The notes under the pieces are model-generated. The model searched no databases, was not told the origin of the DNA, and worked only from the letters and a program-made list of their open reading frames with translations. Shown in pieces: positions 5,581 to 5,949 of a stretch of DNA of 5,949 nt. A program made the position numbers and the translations under genes. Source of the DNA: Tannerella sp. (lineage in GTDB: Bacteria > Bacteroidota > Bacteroidia > Bacteroidales > Tannerellaceae); assembly GCA_031268395.1 (NCBI GenBank), contig JAIRXI010000403.1:1-5949 (forward strand). Direction: 5' to 3'. Positions within the stretch are counted from its first letter, which is position 1, and every line of letters begins with the position of its first letter.

Positions 5581-5820
5581 TGTTTTCTGGCCGTAAGTCA
5601 TGTTTTCTGGCCATAAGTCATTGTTTCTGGCTGGAAGTCATTGTTTCTGGCTGGAAGTCATTGTTTCCGGCTGGAAGTCATTGTTTCCGGCTGGAAGTCA
5701 TGGTTTCCGGCCGGATGTCATTGTTTCCGGCCGGAAGTCATTGTTTCCGGCCGGAAGTCATTGTTTCCGGCCGGAAGTCATTGTTTCCGGCCGGAAGTCA
5801 TTGTTTCTGGCCGGAAACAA
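5581..5820. repeat. Tandem array of twelve 20-bp units
   Basis: Twelve head-to-tail 20-bp units with no spacers. The majority unit, phased as a hairpin, is CCGGAAGTCATTGTTTCCGG: 6-bp arms CCGGAA/TTCCGG around GTCATTGT. Unit junctions form the 12-bp palindrome TTCCGGCCGGAA. Identical copies cluster at the right (5721-5800). Variants come as neighbours: 5581-5620 (TGTTTTCTGGCC...), 5621-5660 (TTTCTGGCTGG), 5661-5700 (TTTCCGGCTGG), and one odd unit at 5701-5720 (TGG start, GGATG). The last unit (5801-5820) switches to the inverted sequence halfway. The unit has no stop codon in plus frames, so a 107-residue plus frame (5580-5903) is a by-product with a 20-residue period. The array is not CRISPR because there are no unique spacers. 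It could be a minisatellite, a protein-binding array or a hairpin-rich RNA source. Function is unknown. Confidence 0.95.
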
Positions 5821-5830
5821 TGACTTCTGG
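5791..5830. repeat. 40-bp near-perfect palindrome closing the array
   Basis: Positions 5791-5810 (a normal unit) and 5811-5830 (the same unit inverted) are complementary at 18 of 20 positions with no spacer. The two mismatched pairs become G-T wobbles in one strand's RNA. The centre is TGGCCG within TTGTTTC...GAAACAA. It could extrude as a cruciform or fold as a long hairpin, and marks a precise orientation switch at the right edge of the array. Confidence 0.85.
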
Positions 5831-5887
5831 CGATCCGAAAGATCTTTTGACCGTCCGACAGATCGGATGGCCGGCCGCCATCGCTTT
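5828..5887. repeat. Possible degenerate continuation of the 20-bp period
   Basis: Three consecutive 20-base blocks start TGGCGATCCG (5828), TGACCGTCCG (5848) and TGGCCGGCCG (5868). Blocks one and two agree at 13 of 20 positions, and two and three at 11 of 20. The TGGCC-like phase matches that of the intact array (TGGCC at 5808). The segment also has a palindrome AAAGATCTTT (5838-5847) and ATCCGA/TCGGAT arms (5833-5838, 5863-5868). It may be decayed array or chance similarity. Confidence 0.3.
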
Positions 5888-5949
5888 TGCCGTATTCCGA
5901 TAATGGCTCGGGAAAAGACATGCGAATCAGGAACAAATCATGTTTGCCG
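5888..5949. other. Right edge, no supported feature
   Basis: Two short plus-strand frames are open to the edge from ATGs at 5903 and 5920 (the latter after GGGAAAAGAC). Each covers only 10-15 residues and is unrecognisable. No promoter match is seen here. A gene could begin here but the window does not show it. Confidence 0.3.

Noticed and set aside
5581..5820. CRISPR array
   Set aside because: Repeats are contiguous with no unique spacers, and no cas gene is present.
5581..5820. Plasmid-type iterons or replication origin
   Set aside because: Length and direct orientation are suggestive, but there is no rep gene, DnaA-box cluster or AT-rich unwinding region beside the array, and the neighbours are chromosomal housekeeping genes.
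5801..5820. Rex operator (TTGTTTC...GAAACAA resembles TTGTnAn...TnACAA)
   Set aside because: The spacing between the half-sites is 6 and not 4 with different inner bases. The dyad is explained by the unit inversion, and no gene promoter is adjacent.
5580..5903. Plus-strand 107-codon frame encoding a 20-residue-periodic peptide over the repeat array
   Set aside because: The 20-bp unit has no stop in any plus frame, so the open frame is an automatic result of the repeats. No promoter or ribosome-binding site is seen, and the nucleotide period is not a multiple of three.

Overview
The window looks like chromosomal DNA from a member of the Bacteroidota, probably order Bacteroidales. Two things support this. 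All recognisable genes are Bacteroidales-type versions of their families (L34 starting [18 protein letters not shown], a stand-alone PASTA protein, Rex, and an AspT/YidE-type transporter). The upstream regions also carry Bacteroidota promoter boxes of the TAnnTTTG type (TACCTTTG, TATCTTTG, TATTTTTG) instead of sigma-70 boxes. The genes read as fairly GC-rich for the order, and I cannot name a genus.

Every supported gene is on the minus strand, so transcription runs from high to low coordinates. From right to left: rpmH (5151-5303) has its own TTTG-N20-TACCTTTG promoter and a strong intrinsic terminator. Next is a tight five-gene run: a membrane-anchored PASTA-domain protein, an RluD-type pseudouridine synthase, D-alanine--D-alanine ligase, a PlsB/PlsC-like acyltransferase, and the redox repressor Rex. 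Junctions in this run are overlaps or gaps of at most about 17 bases, so it is very probably one operon. It mixes peptidoglycan precursor synthesis (ddl), a likely envelope protein (PASTA), phospholipid acylation, rRNA modification and an NADH/NAD+ sensor. A 297-base intergenic region (183-479) follows, with several hairpins including a REP-like palindrome with a GTAG foot. Then comes the 5' end of a transporter gene (1-182) that runs off the left edge behind its own TATCTTTG box.

The right-hand 646 bases (5304-5949) hold no convincing gene beyond the rpmH leader and promoter. They contain a zone of interleaved inverted repeats (5417-5513) and a striking array of about twelve 20-bp tandem repeats (5581-5820). 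Each intact unit of the array is itself a 6-8-6 hairpin, and the array ends in a nearly perfect 40-bp palindrome made by one inverted unit. A weaker 20-bp periodicity may continue to about 5887. This array is the least ordinary part of the window. The rest is a conserved housekeeping cluster.
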